Assembly: GCF_032854445.1 (NCBI RefSeq) | Contig: NC_088301.1 | Span: 28,382,402 to 28,446,401 of the forward strand | Source of the DNA: Liolophura sinensis | Taxonomy: Eukaryota > Mollusca > Polyplacophora > Chitonida > Chitonidae | DNA length: 64,000 nucleotides | Direction of reading: 5' to 3' | Part shown: in pieces, positions 61,116-64,000 of the stretch | Layout of the letters: each line of letters starts with the position of its first letter | How positions within the stretch are numbered: position 1 is the first letter of the stretch | The notes under the pieces: generated by a model | Seen by the model: the letters and a program-made list of their open reading frames with translations, nothing else | Told to the model about the DNA's origin: nothing | The model's database searches: none | Made by a program: the position numbers and the translations under genes

Positions 61116-61482
61116 CAGCCCTGCGAAGAACCCCCAAAAAGTCGCCGCGGGTCAAGCGGGTGCTGCAGCGAGAAAGGCCAAGGCTGAAAAGCTCAAGGCC
61201 GATCCTCGCGAAGCTAAGGCTGCTTTGCTTGAGGCAGCTGATTCTACTAAGAAACAGCCGAAGGAACCGGACTCTACGAAGGAGGGGGGAGCTACAGATT
61301 TTGCGAAGGAACCTGATTCTAAGAAGGAACGGGCACACGAAATCACCCAATGGAGGACGCCTTTGGCGTTATTAGGCGTTGGCAGCCTTGCAGATACGGC
61401 AAAACAAGATATTACGCCTGTTCCTTCGCAAAAACAGAAACTCCATTTTAATACATATCGCCACCCTTTCGATGAAGAGTGA
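61036..61482 (+). CDS. Basic Lys/Ala-rich Polinton protein (copy 3)
   Basis: Orthologue of 22,025-22,510, starting MIQRNMSTTNPE. It has NPQKVAAGQAGAAARKAKAE and a longer, acidic-basic KEPDSTK repeat region. After LALLGVGSL the membrane segment of copy 1 is lost to a deletion, leaving a hydrophilic end. The stop lies next to the start of the 79-aa gene (61,483). Confidence 0.55.
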   Translation: MIQRNMSTTNPEDQKEEEKVTAYSTNDSPAKNPQKVAAGQAGAAARKAKAEKLKADPREAKAALLEAADSTKKQPKEPDSTKEGGATDFAKEPDSKKERAHEITQWRTPLALLGVGSLADTAKQDITPVPSQKQKLHFNTYRHPFDEE

Positions 61483-61722
61483 ATGTCTACTCCAGCCGGT
61501 GACGGAAAAGTGCTAGTCAACGTGGACTACCACGCTGCTGTGGTCTCTCTCCTGGCTACTGGGTACGCTCCCCTTGGCCAGATGTTCCTGAAAGGAGCCC
61601 TCCCGAAGCGGGACTTAACACCCCGTGATGTCGGCATGGCTATTGCTGATGTAGGCCTGGCCATGTTTTCGAAGGAGTTGCTAATTAAACAGGGGCTCCT
61701 TCCTCCCAATATAATCACGTAG
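61483..61722 (+). CDS. Small Polinton membrane protein, 79 aa (copy 3)
   Basis: Intact orthologue of 21,805-22,044 with the same length, hydrophobic segment HAAVVSLLATGYAPLGQMFL and tail LLIKQGLLPPNII. It is 2 nt from the following 146-aa gene. Role unknown. Confidence 0.7.
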   Translation: MSTPAGDGKVLVNVDYHAAVVSLLATGYAPLGQMFLKGALPKRDLTPRDVGMAIADVGLAMFSKELLIKQGLLPPNIIT

Positions 61723-61724
61723 TA

Positions 61725-62165
61725 ATGGCCTCCATCGCAATGATGATGGGCGGTGCCCTCGTAAACGCTGTGGCCTTCAGCGGGAGCAACTATATGTTCT
61801 CGATGCTAAGGAGTTCCGGTGTCGACGAAGAGCGGAAGCGCCATGACTGCGCTGTAGAGCAGCTCCAAGCCGCCCAGGGAAAATGGGCCCGAAAACGTAC
61901 CGAGCGCTTGGACTGGATCAATGATGAACTCCGCCGCCATGGCCACGCTGTCCAAATGTTTCGGGATGTCGACGCTGCAATCCGCGAGTATTCTAGGGTC
62001 ACGGGCAAAACTCTTACACGCGACGCGCTGCTGGACTCAGAGCCACAGCTCTCCGATTTCTATGTGCCTAGTGAAGATCAAAAACACCGCGAGATGACCT
62101 TCGTCATCCTGGGAATGTGTGTGGTTTGGGGTGTGAGTTACGGAATCGCAAAACTCAACAAGTAA
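61725..62165 (+). CDS. Polinton-associated 146-aa protein (copy 3)
   Basis: Intact orthologue of 21,362-21,802. Differences are conservative along the helix (ERKRHDCAVEQLQAAQGKW), and both hydrophobic ends and LSDFYVPSEDQKHREM are kept. About 165 bp without a gene separate it from the integrase start. Confidence 0.74.
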   Translation: MASIAMMMGGALVNAVAFSGSNYMFSMLRSSGVDEERKRHDCAVEQLQAAQGKWARKRTERLDWINDELRRHGHAVQMFRDVDAAIREYSRVTGKTLTRDALLDSEPQLSDFYVPSEDQKHREMTFVILGMCVVWGVSYGIAKLNK

Positions 62166-62330
62166 TCCGAACTGACTGTGCCGGACTCGCCATCGAGCTC
62201 CTCGCCGTATGGCAGGCACGACCTTAGTAGTGAAGTTGATGAGGATTATCATCATCACCGCGAACGCCGGGATGATTAACATCTTTTTCGTCGCAAATCT
62301 GTTAGAGGGCTGCTAGAATACCTTGATAAC

Positions 62331-63352
62331 ATGGCTAGTAAGGTGTCTGCTCACCTGGCAACTATCTACTACAGCCCTCGTGGGTATTAGAAGGGTCGCA
62401 CGGCCATCCAGAAACTTGCCACTGCGGCTAAACTCTCCGAAGATGTGGTTCGGGCCTGGCTGGAAAAACAGGCAAAATCTGGCAGATCTACTTGCCAGCG
62501 CCGCGGAAAATCCCAAGGCCGAAGTTCGATGTGGCCTTGCCTAACGAGGTCAACCAGGCTGACCTGCTATTTCTTCCCCATGATAAGGTCGGCAAGCGCA
62601 CCTTTAGATACGCTCTTACCGTCGTCGACGTCGCTTCGCGCTATAAAGAGGCAGAGTCGTTGGCCACAAAAGAATCTAAAGGGGTCGCTGACGCTCTCAA
62701 TCGCATCTACAAGCGGGGACCCCTTAGATAGCCGAAGCTTCTCCAAGTTGACCCTGGGCGCGAGCTCATGGGTGCAGTGAGCCAACTGCTGGCCAAACAC
62801 GATGTCACAGTCCGCCGAGGCCGCGTGGATATCCACCGAGATCAAGGCATAGTGGAGCGTTTCAACCGTACTCTGGCTGAGTGGCTCTTTGGACATCAGT
62901 ACGCCCAGGAGATGCGCCTCCCTCCCGAACACCGGTCTACTGAATGGGTGGCTCGGCTGCCCTCTGTTGTGGCCGCTCTGAATAACGAGACAACGAGACT
63001 GATCGGTAAAAAGCCGAAAGACGCCATCAAGGCAAAAGAGGTTCCCCATAAGCCTTCCTCGACGGTTCCAGGTCGTCCCGTTGGACTTAATGAGCGGAAG
63101 ATCCCCGAGGGTGTTGGTGTTCGTTATCTCTATCAGCCTGGAGAGCTAGCAGGCGGCCGCCGTCGCGCGACTGATCCTGTCTGGTCTCTAGAGATATATC
63201 GGCTTGGGCGCTCTGTCACAAAGCCTAATGAGCCCGTACTGTACTATCTAGACGATACGTCGGACGGCCCGCGACGGGGCTTCGTTCGTGAAGAGTTGAT
63301 TATAGTACCTCCCGATACTCAGCTCCCTCCGAATGGCGTTCTACGACGCTAG
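62331..63352 (+). pseudogene. Integrase (copy 3), frameshifted
   Basis: ATG 62,331 (MASKVSAHLATIYYSPRGY). A TAG (62,388-62,390) and a shift near 62,470 interrupt the N-terminal part. The core begins KFDVALPNEVNQADLLFLPH (first Asp). A TAG at 62,729-62,731 replaces the Trp codon in the RGPLRWPKL block. QVDPGRELMG (second Asp) and QGIVERFNRTLAEW (Glu) are present. The C-terminal 194 codons (62,768-63,352) are fully open, including the VGVRYLYQPGELAGGRR domain. Confidence 0.85.
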
Positions 63353-63359
63353 TAATTCC

Positions 63360-64000
63360 TCAATGAGGATGTACATTCCAGCCAATCCTGCGGGCGCCGT
63401 CAAGGAGGCGCATCTCTATGACATTAGCCAATGTGTGGACACCATCTTCGGCTATCCAGCGCTTACTATCAAAAGGGGACAGTGAGACCTTATTCAGGTG
63501 CTGTCCGTAGATATGAAGGCGCTCATATCGCAGCACGTCCATACCGTGACGGAAGATCTTCTTCTCGAAGAGGGCCTCTTTGTACTGCTTATGGCGGATG
63601 TGCTTTTCCACAACACCCTTTTTCACGCCCTTGGCCTTCTTGATGTTAGATCCGCCGGCCTCCAGAATGGAGTACATCTTGGGGCGCAGACCAATGTATT
63701 CGGCGATCGGTCGCCCTACGCACTCGTCCTTCATTTTCCCCAAGGCCTTCATATTTGCTACGCTGTGCAGGGTGGTCTTGTGGGTAATCTGAGGTGTCGT
63801 ACAGGTTTGCATTCTCAGCCATATCCCTATAAACATCCTCAGTCTGAATCTCGAGTAGCAGAGTATCCGTGTCAGTGTAGAGGAGCTGGCATCGCTCTCC
63901 GTACTGGACCTTCATATGGTTGTAGTAGAAGTCGTACATCAGGTGCTTTGAGAGATCTAGAATGCTCATGCCTACATAGATAGGTCGGTTTAGGACTAGA
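63360..64000 (-). pseudogene. polB: DNA polymerase B C-terminus (copy 3), cut by window end
   Basis: The minus-strand frames 63,969-63,646 and 63,836-63,360 cover the region from SILDLSKHLMYDFYYNHMK through motif C (LLYTDTDTLL) to the C-terminal FEKKIFRHGMDVLR and SPFDSKRWIAEDGVHT. A one-base loss in the CACCCC run near 63,771 (HPLHSVANMK region) shifts the frame. The final ~20 residues differ from copies 1 and 2. Most of the gene lies beyond 64,000. Confidence 0.8.

Larger units (their letters stand above)
53099..64000 (-). mobile_element. Polinton/Maverick copy 3, cut by the window end
   Basis: It begins AGTAGTATACACACTATAGG, a TIR that differs from copies 1 and 2 by a short duplication (TATA...TATAGG), followed by the shared CCTCCCCAGAACAAATAGAGG block. 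Orientation and gene order equal copy 2. It keeps the genes deleted there, has a SINE in its capsid gene and a mutated ATPase, and runs past 64,000 in PolB, so its right end and target duplication cannot be seen. Confidence 0.88.

Overview
The window is eukaryotic and almost entirely repetitive and mobile DNA, most likely from a marine mollusc (probably a bivalve). The clues are two molluscan-type SINE signatures (a tRNA-headed element with a TTACGCCGTACTCAAGAATA-type body at 30.1, 36.6 and 59.6 kb, and a GAGTGAGTG...GTTTAACGTCGTA fragment at 6.8 kb), a Nimb/I-like LINE and a Ty3/Gypsy LTR element. I found no ordinary host gene, rRNA or stand-alone tRNA. The species call is inference.

Layout. 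1-1.8 kb: A+T-rich DNA with no feature. 1.8-5.4 kb: a 53-bp minisatellite with a 742-bp higher-order period. 5.4-7.8 kb: unassigned DNA. 7.8-9.5 and 38.0-39.0 kb: one satellite array (A, units about 430-620 bp) split by a Gypsy retrotransposon (9,498-38,015). The Gypsy element is itself split by a LINE (11,230-30,773, minus strand) inside its gag, by a TTAA-flanked piggyBac-like element (33,372-34,451) inside its RNase H, and by a SINE (36.6 kb). The LINE is split in its 5'UTR by a complete Polinton/Maverick (copy 1, 16,047-29,987, flanked by AACAG) and by a SINE (30.1 kb). 39,029-50,190: Polinton copy 2. 50.2-53.1 kb: satellite array B, the same satellite in inverted orientation. 53,099-64,000: Polinton copy 3, cut by the window edge, with a SINE in its capsid gene.

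The three Polintons are one family. From the DNA-polymerase end the order is: Cys-rich small protein; protein-primed DNA polymerase B; convergent integrase; three small membrane or basic proteins; an uncharacterised protein; packaging ATPase; major capsid protein; then, divergently, a long coiled-coil/membrane protein; a convergent ~440-500-aa protein; and a penton-like protein, a beta-rich protein and a glycine-rich protein in one strand group. These would be a virus-like replication (PolB), integration (integrase), packaging (ATPase) and virion (capsid and penton) set. Each copy carries different frameshifts, stops and deletions, so none looks autonomous, although several small genes remain intact. 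No adenovirus-type maturation protease was recognised in any copy.

The most unusual points are the four-level nesting, the position of Polinton copy 2 at the dyad of two inverted satellite arrays without a visible target duplication, and a recurring GGTATA box close to Polinton start codons, including a 26-bp bidirectional promoter containing a 12-bp palindrome.
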